Origin: Ulvibacterium marinum
GTDB taxonomy: Bacteria; Bacteroidota; Bacteroidia; Flavobacteriales; Flavobacteriaceae
Reading direction: 5' to 3'
Length of the DNA: 64,000 bases
Assembly (NCBI RefSeq): GCF_003626755.1
Contig: NZ_RBCJ01000005.1
Span: forward strand, 62,001 to 126,000
In this document: positions 35,089 to 43,449 of the stretch, one piece after another
Position numbering within the stretch: position 1 is the first letter of the stretch
How the letters are laid out: each line of letters begins with the position of its first letter
The notes under the pieces: generated by a model
Databases searched by the model: none
Told to the model about the DNA's origin: nothing
The model's input: only the letters and a program-made list of their open reading frames with translations
Position numbers and translations under genes: made by a program

Positions 35089-36821
35089 CTATCAATGCCC
35101 CCGTTGGCCAATAGATAATCGACAACTTCCTTATGTCCGTTCTTACGGGCCATTTTTAGGGCGGTGCGTACCCTTGGAGGATCGGCAGAGGTGTCAGTGC
35201 AAATTTTGTTTACATCGGCACTATTTTTTACCAGAAATTTAACCACTTCTAGGTGTCCTTGTTCAGAGGCGTTGATCAAAGGGGTCTCATCTCCCATAAT
35301 TTCATAGTTCACGTTGGCTCCTGCGGTCACCAAATATTTTACAATTTCCAAGTGCCCACCTTTAGAAGCCATAATTAGTGGGTTTCCATCGCCTTCAACA
35401 CCCCTTTCAATATCTGCGCCCATTTTTTGTAGTGTCTTTACCATAGCCAAATTTCCATTACTCGTGGCGTGGATCATAGCATTGCCATCGCCAGGGAAAT
35501 CTTTATTCATATCTGCACCCTTGTCCGCTAAAAGTTGTAGCAATTCCATATTATCGGCATCAGCGGCCAGCCATACGGGATGACCATCCGCCTGCGACCC
35601 AAGATCAGGATCGGCTCCATTGTTCAATAAAAATTTCGCAATTTCAAATTTTCCATGGATAATTGCGTTGGTCAAAGCAGTGCCATCGCCCTTCACAAAC
35701 TCATTTACATCCTCTCCTTGTTGTACCAGTGTTTTCACTTTTTCCAAATTCCCTTTTCGTACAGCTAGCAACAGCGCAGGTAAATCTCCGTCCTCCACAT
35801 CAACATTAACATCAAAGTTAAAATCAACAGCTGTGGAAACATCGGTTTGGGTTGCCACGGAAACATCGGTTTGGGCCACTGCAGAAAATGGTTTGTTCAA
35901 TACCAAAAGTATGGCGAATACTACTGGTGCTATGAAGGTGTACTTCCAATAATTGTACGGGTTCGATTTTTTTGTGTTCATCATGATGATTCGTTTTTTG
36001 ATTAATGACTGATTATAATTTGATGTAATTGAAAGCGGTTTTTGGGTAGTTGCAATGTTTAAAAGGTTCATTTGATATTCTTGCGGAGGTATTTCCGAAG
36101 TGCGCAACACAAAACTATCAGTAAGGTATTCCAAGTTTTTTTCTACGTCCTTTCGGAAGAACCATGCTATTGGATTGAACCAAAACACAATAGTGGCCAT
36201 TTCGGCCAACAATAGATCAATGGAATGCCATTGATACACATGGACTTTCTCATGCGCCAGTATCTGTTCATATTCTTTATAATCATGCTTCTTGGGGTCG
36301 ATAAATATAAAATTGAAAAAGGAGCAAGGTTCAACAATACGGTCGGAATTAACGATTACGGTTTTACCTTCACGGATTGTATCAGCATGCCTTCCAGTTT
36401 TTCGTAAAACCCCGAATATCTGGAAAATGAAATGAAACATTAAAACAAGTACTCCAAATCCATAGAACAACAATACCCAAAACCAAAACCCTCTCTTAAT
36501 GTCCTTAGGTGCATTCTCGTTTACAAACTGTACTCCTGCATCTTGGATATTTGGGTTGGGCATATCCACCCCTATAGTGGGTTTTTCATTTGTAGCAATA
36601 GGATCAATAGTGTTTTGGGCCTTTTCCACAAAGGAGTTCACCACCCCTTGATGGTTTACCAATTCGGGAAGTGTTATAAATGGGACGATGAAGGTCAACA
36701 CCAAACATCCCACCAAATAAAAGCGATTGAGACCAAAAAAGCTTTCCTTGGAAAGAAAGAGTTTATAGAATGCCCAAAGGACGAAGAGTACCAGGGATGC
36801 CTTTATCAAAAATACCATCAT
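35085..36821 (-). CDS. BlaR1-type M56 metalloprotease with ankyrin-repeat sensor
   Basis: 578 aa. The N-terminal membrane-embedded M56 peptidase has segments at about 5-25, 35-52, 113-135 and 293-310, with the zinc motif HEKVH (His190-His194) and the downstream FWFNPIAWFFRKDVEKNLEY block. In BlaR1/MecR1 the last membrane helix is followed by an extracytoplasmic penicillin-binding domain. Here that place is taken by seven ankyrin repeats (about 348-578, e.g. GHLEIVKYLVTAGANVN). Known members cleave the BlaI-type repressor when the sensor is engaged; the blaI-like gene lies directly upstream with a 4-bp overlap. Ankyrin repeats suggest a protein or peptide signal instead of a beta-lactam. Confidence 0.88.
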   Translation of the reverse strand: MMVFLIKASLVLFVLWAFYKLFLSKESFFGLNRFYLVGCLVLTFIVPFITLPELVNHQGVVNSFVEKAQNTIDPIATNEKPTIGVDMPNPNIQDAGVQFVNENAPKDIKRGFWFWVLLFYGFGVLVLMFHFIFQIFGVLRKTGRHADTIREGKTVIVNSDRIVEPCSFFNFIFIDPKKHDYKEYEQILAHEKVHVYQWHSIDLLLAEMATIVFWFNPIAWFFRKDVEKNLEYLTDSFVLRTSEIPPQEYQMNLLNIATTQKPLSITSNYNQSLIKKRIIMMNTKKSNPYNYWKYTFIAPVVFAILLVLNKPFSAVAQTDVSVATQTDVSTAVDFNFDVNVDVEDGDLPALLLAVRKGNLEKVKTLVQQGEDVNEFVKGDGTALTNAIIHGKFEIAKFLLNNGADPDLGSQADGHPVWLAADADNMELLQLLADKGADMNKDFPGDGNAMIHATSNGNLAMVKTLQKMGADIERGVEGDGNPLIMASKGGHLEIVKYLVTAGANVNYEIMGDETPLINASEQGHLEVVKFLVKNSADVNKICTDTSADPPRVRTALKMARKNGHKEVVDYLLANGGIDR

Positions 36822-37189
36822 GACCGCTTGTTATTTTTTGATTTGATAATACCTATCAGTTCCTCTATCTCTTGATCTGAGAGATTTTCCTGTTTGGCAA
36901 AATGTGCCATCATTTTTGGTAACGAATTCCCAAAGTATTTTTCCTTTATGCCCTTTATCTGCTCCTGCCGATAGACCTCCATGGGGATTATAGCTCTGTA
37001 CCGGTCCGTATTGCCCAACTTTTCGGATGTTAGAAAGCCTTTCTTCACTAAAATCTTTATCAACGTAGCAACGGTATTATAATGCGGTTTGGGCTCTTGG
37101 AGTTCCGCGACTACCTCACGAATAAAAGCATTTTCCAGACGCCATATCACTTGCATAATCTGATCTTCCTTTTCCGTAAGTTTTTTCAT
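36818..37189 (-). CDS. BlaI/MecI-family repressor
   Basis: 123-aa winged-helix dimeric repressor: LTEKEDQIMQVIWRLENAFIR at the N terminus, recognition region HYNTVATLIKILVKKGFL, then the C-terminal dimerisation helices that hold the protease-cleavage site in this family. It should bind the two TACTAA-N4-TTAGTA sites 24 bp upstream of its own start and be removed when the M56 protease downstream is activated. It overlaps that gene by 4 bp (ATGA). Confidence 0.92.
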   Translation of the reverse strand: MKKLTEKEDQIMQVIWRLENAFIREVVAELQEPKPHYNTVATLIKILVKKGFLTSEKLGNTDRYRAIIPMEVYRQEQIKGIKEKYFGNSLPKMMAHFAKQENLSDQEIEELIGIIKSKNNKRS

Positions 37190-37213
37190 GGTGGTAGTTT
37201 AACAAATCAAAAC

Positions 37214-37250
37214 TACTAATAATTTAGTAATTCTACTAATTTTTTAGTAG
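37214..37250 (-). promoter_or_regulatory. Paired BlaI-type operators
   Basis: Two perfect inverted repeats, TACTAATAATTTAGTA (37214-37229) and TACTAATTTTTTAGTA (37234-37249), each TACTAA-N4-TTAGTA. They are spaced 20 bp start to start, two helical turns, as in staphylococcal bla/mec operators, and lie in front of the blaI-like gene. They are very probably the repressor sites. Confidence 0.8.
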
Positions 37251-37292
37251 ATTAAATTATGAGCGTTCCATTTCAGAGGATTGAATAAAAAA

Positions 37293-38918
37293 TTAAGGGT
37301 TATATTCTAAAATCTCACTGTCCCTATATCCTATCCTTTCGGCTTTGGCCTCAAAAGATAGTGTCTTGGGCAATGGGCTTGTATAAATATTCCAGATGGA
37401 GTCCTGATTTTTTTTCCAGACAATGGTAGCGTCCGCCTTTTTGGCTAATAAACGAATACTATCGTTCCTTTCCTCTACTTCTAATGGGCGTAACTTAAGC
37501 TGTTCCCCATCAGGCAGCCACTTGGAAATCAAATCCGTTTCAGGATATCGGCCTAAATCATTGGTCTCTTTCATCCAATTCTCAAGCACACCTCGTAGAT
37601 GGACCAGAGTATCCTTAAATTCAGCTTTGCCCACCAAGTTGTTCAACTCATAGGGGTCGTTTTGTAAATCATATAATTCCTCCTCAGGCTTTGGAGCTTT
37701 TAACCAAAGGGATTGCGCTTCATTTAGCTTGCCTTCCGAATACAACTTGTTGAGTTCCCGCATTAGAGGCATTTGCTCCCGATAGGATACGGGTATGGCA
37801 TGTGGCAACTCCGTGTTGAAGCTTTTAATATACTTATATCTCGCAGAACGTACGGCACGTAGCCTATCATACAGTTCATCAAAACGGTCTGAGGAATGAA
37901 AGGTGTATTGAGGTTTTTCAGTGGCCTCAAATTCCCCAAATTGCGCTGTGCCCTGCATCACCTTGGGCGGTTCTATTCCTACCAGGGAAAGTACGGTGGG
38001 AGCGAAATCAATAAAACTGATCAAACGATCATCGAAACTACCGGCATCCCTATTTTTTGGAAATTTAATGACCAAGGGCACTTTAAGCCCCGTATCGTAC
38101 AACGCACGCTTATGCCTCGGGAAAGGCCCGCCATGATCGCCGTAAAAGAAAATGATACTATTCTCATAGAGCCCATCTTCTTTTAGATCTTGGATAATCT
38201 CCCCGACCTGATCATCCATACGTCTAAGATTGCTGTAATTTACCGCAATATCATGACGAACAATCTCGGTATCCGGAAAATAGGGCGGAACGGAAACGGA
38301 TTCAGGTGAAACAAATAATGTACTGTCCCCTTTCTTCCAAATTCCGGATTCATGGCAAACGGAAAAATTAAATACGGTAAAAAAGGGTTGCCCTTCTTTC
38401 CTTTTTCGCCAATGTCTTTCATTGCTACTTTCGTCCCAGGCCGCATCGGTCTTTTCAAAATTGTAGTCTTCTTTGGGGCCATTGGCCGTATAGTATCCTT
38501 GCTTTCTTAAATACTCGGTAAACATCCGTGTGCCCGGGGGTACTATCGGCGAATAACTCGGGATACGTATTGTAGGTTCGTTGCCTTCCTGTTTCCACGG
38601 GGCATGGGTCCGCATGTTATGGGTTCCCAAAGTAGTCGGGTACATACCCGTGATAATAGAACTACGGGCAGGAGCACAAACCGGCACTGGGGCAACTGCA
38701 TTGGTAAAGGTAATTCCATCTTGTGCCAAGTTCTCCAGATTTGGGAGTGAAATGGTACTGTCCCCATACATGGCAAAGCGCTCAGGGGATTGGTCTTCAG
38801 CCACCAGCCAAACAATATTGGGCAGATTTTGCTTCTTTTCGTTTGCAATGGTTTTTTTCTTTTCTGAGCAGTTTAAAAGAAAAAGCGCAAGTAAAACTAG
38901 GGCCGAATGTTTTTTCAT
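37293..38918 (-). CDS. Sulfatase, sulfamidase-like
   Basis: Exported type I sulfatase, 541 aa, lipoprotein (FLLNC, Cys17). The formylglycine motif is CAPARSSIITG with Cys81; NIVWLVAEDQSPE carries the metal-binding acids and FFYGDHGGPFPRHKR is the C-terminal metal block. This pattern (AEDQSP, THNMRTHAPW) matches heparan N-sulfatase-like enzymes (SulfAtlas S1_8-like in my reading), although marine homologues act on algal sulfates. It stands alone: a terminator-like hairpin lies upstream, and its 3' end is 103 bp from the blaI-like start, across the operators. Its regulation by BlaI is possible only by read-through. Confidence 0.87.
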   Translation of the reverse strand: MKKHSALVLLALFLLNCSEKKKTIANEKKQNLPNIVWLVAEDQSPERFAMYGDSTISLPNLENLAQDGITFTNAVAPVPVCAPARSSIITGMYPTTLGTHNMRTHAPWKQEGNEPTIRIPSYSPIVPPGTRMFTEYLRKQGYYTANGPKEDYNFEKTDAAWDESSNERHWRKRKEGQPFFTVFNFSVCHESGIWKKGDSTLFVSPESVSVPPYFPDTEIVRHDIAVNYSNLRRMDDQVGEIIQDLKEDGLYENSIIFFYGDHGGPFPRHKRALYDTGLKVPLVIKFPKNRDAGSFDDRLISFIDFAPTVLSLVGIEPPKVMQGTAQFGEFEATEKPQYTFHSSDRFDELYDRLRAVRSARYKYIKSFNTELPHAIPVSYREQMPLMRELNKLYSEGKLNEAQSLWLKAPKPEEELYDLQNDPYELNNLVGKAEFKDTLVHLRGVLENWMKETNDLGRYPETDLISKWLPDGEQLKLRPLEVEERNDSIRLLAKKADATIVWKKNQDSIWNIYTSPLPKTLSFEAKAERIGYRDSEILEYNP

Positions 38919-38973
38919 ACTGAAGCCAATTGATGTTGGATTGAAATTAACCTTTTAACCTTATGATAGAAAG

Positions 38974-38998
38974 CCCTTCCTTTTTTAAAAAGGAAGGG
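38974..38998 (-). terminator. Terminator after tandem-barrel gene
   Basis: Ten-bp stem CCCTTCCTTT / AAAGGAAGGG with a short T/A loop, 30 bp after the stop of the minus-strand gene at 39028. Flanking A/T runs fit an intrinsic terminator separating it from the sulfatase. Confidence 0.7.
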
Positions 38999-39027
38999 GC
39001 AAAATAATATGCATCTATGCTGTGGTA

Positions 39028-40617
39028 CTACTTCCTTAAGCCCTTCAAATATTCAAAACTTGGGGATATTTGTTCTACTGAACGGGATGATTCATCCTCA
39101 ATGAACATATAATCGATGTCCATTTTTTTAGCCTCTTTTACAATGGCTTCAATATCAATTTGCCCCGTACCCAAGACCACATTGGTCTCTACATCGGATG
39201 TACCGTTTTGATTTCCCTTAACTCCCTTTTTACAATCCTTAAGGTGCATCAATTTGAACTCCTTAGGATACTTCCGCAACCAGGCTACAGGATCCTCACC
39301 TGGATGGGCAAACCAATACACATCCATCTCAAAATCGAAATGGTCGGAATTCTTGATCATATAATCCATTAACAATTCGCCATTATGTGGACGAAACTCA
39401 TAACCATGGGGATGGTAGGCAAGCGTAATACCTTCATCTTCCAATTTCTTTCCCGCTTTGTTGAAAACGTCCAATGCCAATTTTGTTTCCTTGATGGTGA
39501 AAATGGTATCATTATGTGGAATCCAAAAACATACGGCGTATTTGGCTCCATATTCCTTGGCTCTTTTGATTACGGTTTCGGGCGAATTTTGAAGCTCCTC
39601 AAAAGGGGCACTTACACTAACTATTTTCAAATCGTTTTTTGCCAACATTCCTTTGTACTCTTCCATGGTATAACCATAGGTACCATCGTTCCCGTCCTCC
39701 AGATTATGTATACCCCAACTCTTGATCTTGGCAAAAGTGCCGGGTACATCATTTGGGAACACATTGCGCAAACTGTAGATTTGCAACCCAATTTCCGGTT
39801 CATCCAAGCTCCTTAGATATTCAAGACTAGGGGGCACCTGTTCAACCACCCTGGATGATTCGTCTTCTATGAACATGTATTCAATACCGAGTTTTTTGGC
39901 TTCTGCCACAGTTCCTGCAATGTCCACTTGGCCCTGGCCTAAAATTACATTGGTTTCCACGTCTTCATGTCCGGTATTGTTTCCTTCTATACCGTGTTCC
40001 ATATCCTTTAAATGCATTAAGGTAAATTTATCCGGATATTTTTTCATAAGGGCAAGGGGGTCGGCACCACCGTGGTGTGCCCAAAATACATCCAGTTCAA
40101 AAGTGTAATCCGTAGCATTTTGAGCCATATAGTCGAACAAGGTACCATCTTTCCAAGGCCGAAATTCATACCCATGGGGATGATACGCCAAAATTAATCC
40201 ATGTTCCTTTAGCTTTTTACCGGCTCTATTAAAAACTTTTGTAGCATGCTCGGTCTCTTCCAAATCCCATTTGTTATCGTCATGGGGTACCCACGCACAC
40301 ATTACATATTTGGCATCAAAAGCCTTTGCATTTTTTATCACTTTATCCACGTTGTTCTCCAAGTCCCCAAAGCCTGCGCCCACACTTACTACATCCAGAT
40401 TGTTCTCGGTAAGCATTTTTTTAAAATCTTCCATAGGAAGTCCGTAGGTACCGCCTCCTTCTATTTTGGTTATTCCCCAACCCTTAATGATTTTCAATGT
40501 GCCGGGGACATCTTCCTTAAACTGGTTTCGAAGGCTATATAATTGCAAACCTACCTCTTGGGCCGATACGGGAATAACAAAAAACAGTATCCCTACTAAA
40601 GTCAATAAATGTTTCAT
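39028..40617 (-). CDS. Secreted tandem-duplicated xylose-isomerase-like TIM barrel
   Basis: 529 aa from the ATG at 40617 (an upstream in-frame ATG at 40692 would add 25 residues and spoil the signal peptide). Sec signal ends PVSAQ. The rest is two consecutive copies of a sugar-phosphate isomerase/epimerase (AP-endonuclease family 2) barrel, about 20-275 and 276-529. Aligned blocks: LQLYSLRN / LQIYSLRN, LAYHPHGYEFRP in both, KLMHLKD-type, and FIEDESSR in both, so metal-site His/Glu/Asp residues look kept in each. Exported relatives next to GMC or Gfo/Idh oxidoreductases are candidates for 3-keto-glycoside lyases or isomerases. It is followed upstream by subunit-3 and GMC genes. Confidence 0.85.
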   Translation of the reverse strand: MKHLLTLVGILFFVIPVSAQEVGLQLYSLRNQFKEDVPGTLKIIKGWGITKIEGGGTYGLPMEDFKKMLTENNLDVVSVGAGFGDLENNVDKVIKNAKAFDAKYVMCAWVPHDDNKWDLEETEHATKVFNRAGKKLKEHGLILAYHPHGYEFRPWKDGTLFDYMAQNATDYTFELDVFWAHHGGADPLALMKKYPDKFTLMHLKDMEHGIEGNNTGHEDVETNVILGQGQVDIAGTVAEAKKLGIEYMFIEDESSRVVEQVPPSLEYLRSLDEPEIGLQIYSLRNVFPNDVPGTFAKIKSWGIHNLEDGNDGTYGYTMEEYKGMLAKNDLKIVSVSAPFEELQNSPETVIKRAKEYGAKYAVCFWIPHNDTIFTIKETKLALDVFNKAGKKLEDEGITLAYHPHGYEFRPHNGELLMDYMIKNSDHFDFEMDVYWFAHPGEDPVAWLRKYPKEFKLMHLKDCKKGVKGNQNGTSDVETNVVLGTGQIDIEAIVKEAKKMDIDYMFIEDESSRSVEQISPSFEYLKGLRK

Positions 40618-40759
40618 TTTACATATGTCTTTAATTATTGGAAATCCTTCCGAATCCCGTTTTACGGGATGGTGCCCTCTTCCGAATAGCAATATAATGA
40701 ATCGTTAGATGCTGAATGTACTCTCTGGATAAACAATTTAGAAGAAGGGATGCTTCGTA

Positions 40760-41476
40760 CTATGTCAATAGATTACCCTTATCGTCCCATTCAGCTAGTA
40801 CACCGCGTTTGCTTTGATCTACACATTTGGCTATCCATTCCGGGTCATAGGCCACGCCGTGCTGGTCCAGTACGTCTTGGGGAACGCCATCCCATACATT
40901 GGGCTGGTTTCCTTTATATCCTAAATCGGCTATGCCTACTTTTGAGGTATAGTATCCCGTCATGGTAAGTGCCCGCATCAAATGGAAGAATTGAATTTCA
41001 AGAGGTTGTTCATCCAAAGGAACTTCCATATCATGAAAGCAAATGGTATCCAAAATCTGTTTCTGTTGCTCTAAGGTGGCCGATTTGAATTCGGTACCGA
41101 ATTCCGTATTGCTTTTATGATCCAACCACATTAAACCGCCCAACAAGGTGTTCTGCATTTCTGGAACATCCTTGCCCATAAATTCAATAAATTCAGGCAC
41201 TTTCGCCTCTATAGGGCCGCCATGCGGGTCCTTTGGAGGCAAAATCACCGTACTCAAAATGGCTATGGTCTCCATCTCATGATCATTGAACAACTGTTCC
41301 GCATTCAATTTTTCTATACGCTCCAGTTCTTCCGGTGTTCTACCAAAATATTTGGTGTCGCCCGCAGCCGGTATTTCTTCTGTTACCGCACCACCTTCCG
41401 TGTTGCAGCCATGGAAGGCCAAAGCCGATGCACCGGCCCCAAGAATAATGGTCTGTATACTTTTTCTTCTATCCAT
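40760..41476 (-). CDS. Gluconate 2-dehydrogenase subunit 3 family protein
   Basis: 238 aa small subunit partnering GMC dehydrogenases. The N terminus MDRRKSIQTIILGAGAS is Tat-like and is followed by a lipobox-like FHGC (Cys24), so it can carry the folded flavoprotein, which has no signal of its own, through Tat as a hitch-hiker. The family block ILSTVILPPKDPHGGPIEAKV and FFHLMRALTMTGYYTS are visible. It starts 2 bp after the GMC stop on the minus strand. Role in export and assembly is known for the family; the substrate is that of the large subunit. Confidence 0.88.
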   Translation of the reverse strand: MDRRKSIQTIILGAGASALAFHGCNTEGGAVTEEIPAAGDTKYFGRTPEELERIEKLNAEQLFNDHEMETIAILSTVILPPKDPHGGPIEAKVPEFIEFMGKDVPEMQNTLLGGLMWLDHKSNTEFGTEFKSATLEQQKQILDTICFHDMEVPLDEQPLEIQFFHLMRALTMTGYYTSKVGIADLGYKGNQPNVWDGVPQDVLDQHGVAYDPEWIAKCVDQSKRGVLAEWDDKGNLLT

Positions 41477-41478
41477 GC

Positions 41479-43203
41479 CTAAATATTTTGTTGTTTCAAT
41501 TGCTCAATAATGTAATCACTCGCCCTCCATGACAAGGCCATAATAGTCCAGGTACAGTTCTTGTCCGCTTGGGAAACAAAGGGCCCTGCATCTACTATAA
41601 ATACATTGTCCACATCATGCAATTGTTGGAATTTATTGGTAACCGAAGTCTTTGGATCATCACCCATACGTGTAGTACCAACTTCGTGAATAATTTTTCC
41701 AGGGGCCAATAGGCCATAATTTTGGTCTTTATCTGGTTTATCACCCAAAGGTTCTCCTCCCATATTGTGCAAAATCTCCTCAAAGGTATCCTGCATGTGC
41801 TTGGCTTGTTTTACTTCCAAATCCGACCATTTGTAATTGAACTTTAAAACGGGAATACCGAATTGATCCACCGTAGTCGGGTCTATTTCGCAATAGTTTT
41901 CCTTTCTGGCAACACCTTCTCCACGGCCGGACATCCCAACAACGGAACCATAATACTTTTTAACATCCTCCCTTAAACTATCGCCATAGCCTCCTACTGG
42001 AAGTCCAAAAAACTTATTGAATTCATTTGGGTTCATGGCAAACCCATAATTGGGCTGACCCATACCGCCCCAAATTTCAATATGGTAACCTCTGGGGAAA
42101 TCCAATTTGGAATTATCGCCCCACCAAGGTGAGTACACATGCATACCTCCTACCCCGTCTTCATTGTAGGACACCTTTCTGTTCATCAAGGCCGGAATAA
42201 ATCCCGCACGACTGGCACCGGTAGAATCGTGGAGGTATTTGCCCATGACATCACTGCTATTGCCAAGACCATTGGGATGCTGTTTACTTTTACTATTCAA
42301 AAGAATACGGGCAGAACTACAGGCCGACGCCGCCAGAACTACTACCTTACCCTTTAGTTTATATTCTTTCCTATCGTCTTTACTGATATAGGATACCCCA
42401 GTGGCCTTGCCCTCTTCGTTTGTGGTTACCTCACGGACCACGGAGTTTACAAAAATCTTGACTTTACCCCCGTTTTTCTGTGCAGGGAAGATCAAACAAC
42501 TGCCTGCTGAAAAATCCGCATACACCGAACATGAACGTCCACACTGTCCACAATAAAAACATACCCCTCGATCATTGTTAATTTTTTTGGTCAACATGGA
42601 CATTCGGGAGGGATAGACCGGAACCCCACTCTTTTTGGCTCCTTCAATGTAAAAGAGTTCATGTAACCTAGGCTTTGGTGGTGGAAGAAAAAAGCCATCG
42701 GGATCGTTTTCAAGACCTTCATTGGTACCAAATACCCCGATCAGTTTATCCACTTTGTCATAATAGGGTTTAACATCCTCGTAACCAATGGGCCAGTCAT
42801 CACCATGCCCGTCCCGGGTCTTGCCCTTAAAATCCTTTGGTCCAAAACGCAACGAAATGCGCCCCCAATGATTGGTCCGACCTCCTAGCATATGTGAACG
42901 AAACCAGTGAAATTCGGTGCCTTCCGCATGGGTATACGGCTCGCCTTCTATCTCCCATCCGCCATAGGCCATATCCCATTCTCCAAAGGCCCTATCCGTT
43001 CCTGCGCCTCTTCGTGGTGATTCATAAGGCCATTTCAACTGGGTCATGGTCTTTGGATCGGCCGGATCAAAAAATGGACCAGCTTCAACAACCGCAACAT
43101 TGAGTCCGGCATCTGCCAGCTGTTTAGTAGCCATTCCGCCACCTGCTCCCGAACCTACGATAATAACGTCATATACTTCGGAAGATTCTTTAATCTGCAT
43201 CAT
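41479..43203 (-). CDS. GMC-family FAD sugar dehydrogenase with Cys cluster motif
   Basis: 574 aa flavoprotein. FAD-binding GSGAGGGMATKQLA (18-31) and the C-terminal GMC block VDAGPFVSQADKNCTWTIMAL with TRMGDDP are clear. Between them, Cys215, Cys218, Cys221 and Cys225 form CX2CX2CX3C, an Fe-S-cluster-like spacing; FAD-glucose dehydrogenases with a small gamma subunit do carry an Fe-S cluster in the catalytic subunit. There is no signal peptide; export with subunit 3 is expected. It probably oxidises a sugar hydroxyl (for example C3 of a glycoside) and passes electrons to a cytochrome encoded elsewhere. Divergent promoter region of about 250 bp follows upstream. Start MMQIK at 43203 or one codon later. 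Confidence 0.88.
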   Translation of the reverse strand: MMQIKESSEVYDVIIVGSGAGGGMATKQLADAGLNVAVVEAGPFFDPADPKTMTQLKWPYESPRRGAGTDRAFGEWDMAYGGWEIEGEPYTHAEGTEFHWFRSHMLGGRTNHWGRISLRFGPKDFKGKTRDGHGDDWPIGYEDVKPYYDKVDKLIGVFGTNEGLENDPDGFFLPPPKPRLHELFYIEGAKKSGVPVYPSRMSMLTKKINNDRGVCFYCGQCGRSCSVYADFSAGSCLIFPAQKNGGKVKIFVNSVVREVTTNEEGKATGVSYISKDDRKEYKLKGKVVVLAASACSSARILLNSKSKQHPNGLGNSSDVMGKYLHDSTGASRAGFIPALMNRKVSYNEDGVGGMHVYSPWWGDNSKLDFPRGYHIEIWGGMGQPNYGFAMNPNEFNKFFGLPVGGYGDSLREDVKKYYGSVVGMSGRGEGVARKENYCEIDPTTVDQFGIPVLKFNYKWSDLEVKQAKHMQDTFEEILHNMGGEPLGDKPDKDQNYGLLAPGKIIHEVGTTRMGDDPKTSVTNKFQQLHDVDNVFIVDAGPFVSQADKNCTWTIMALSWRASDYIIEQLKQQNI

Positions 43204-43449
43204 GTATTTATTCTGATTGGTTTACGAATTAATTTTGTGTGGTATAAGTTACATCTTTTCTCCAAAGATGAAATAACGATTTCCTGTTTGAAGAAAAAAT
43301 TGAAATAAAAGACAAAAAATGATAAAGAATATTCACTAAACTTTGATGTGAACAACGAAAAGCCGAGTATTCTTCCATATTCCCATAACTCTACAGCTAT
43401 GCGCTCTATATTCTTTATTTTCAGGGTATTTTCTATTATCATATATTGA

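Noticed and set aside
33574-37189. BlaI-BlaR1-beta-lactamase as an antibiotic-resistance cassette
   Set aside because: The sensor lacks a penicillin-binding domain and the hydrolase is a class C-like esterase/aminopeptidase-type protein, so beta-lactam resistance is not supported.
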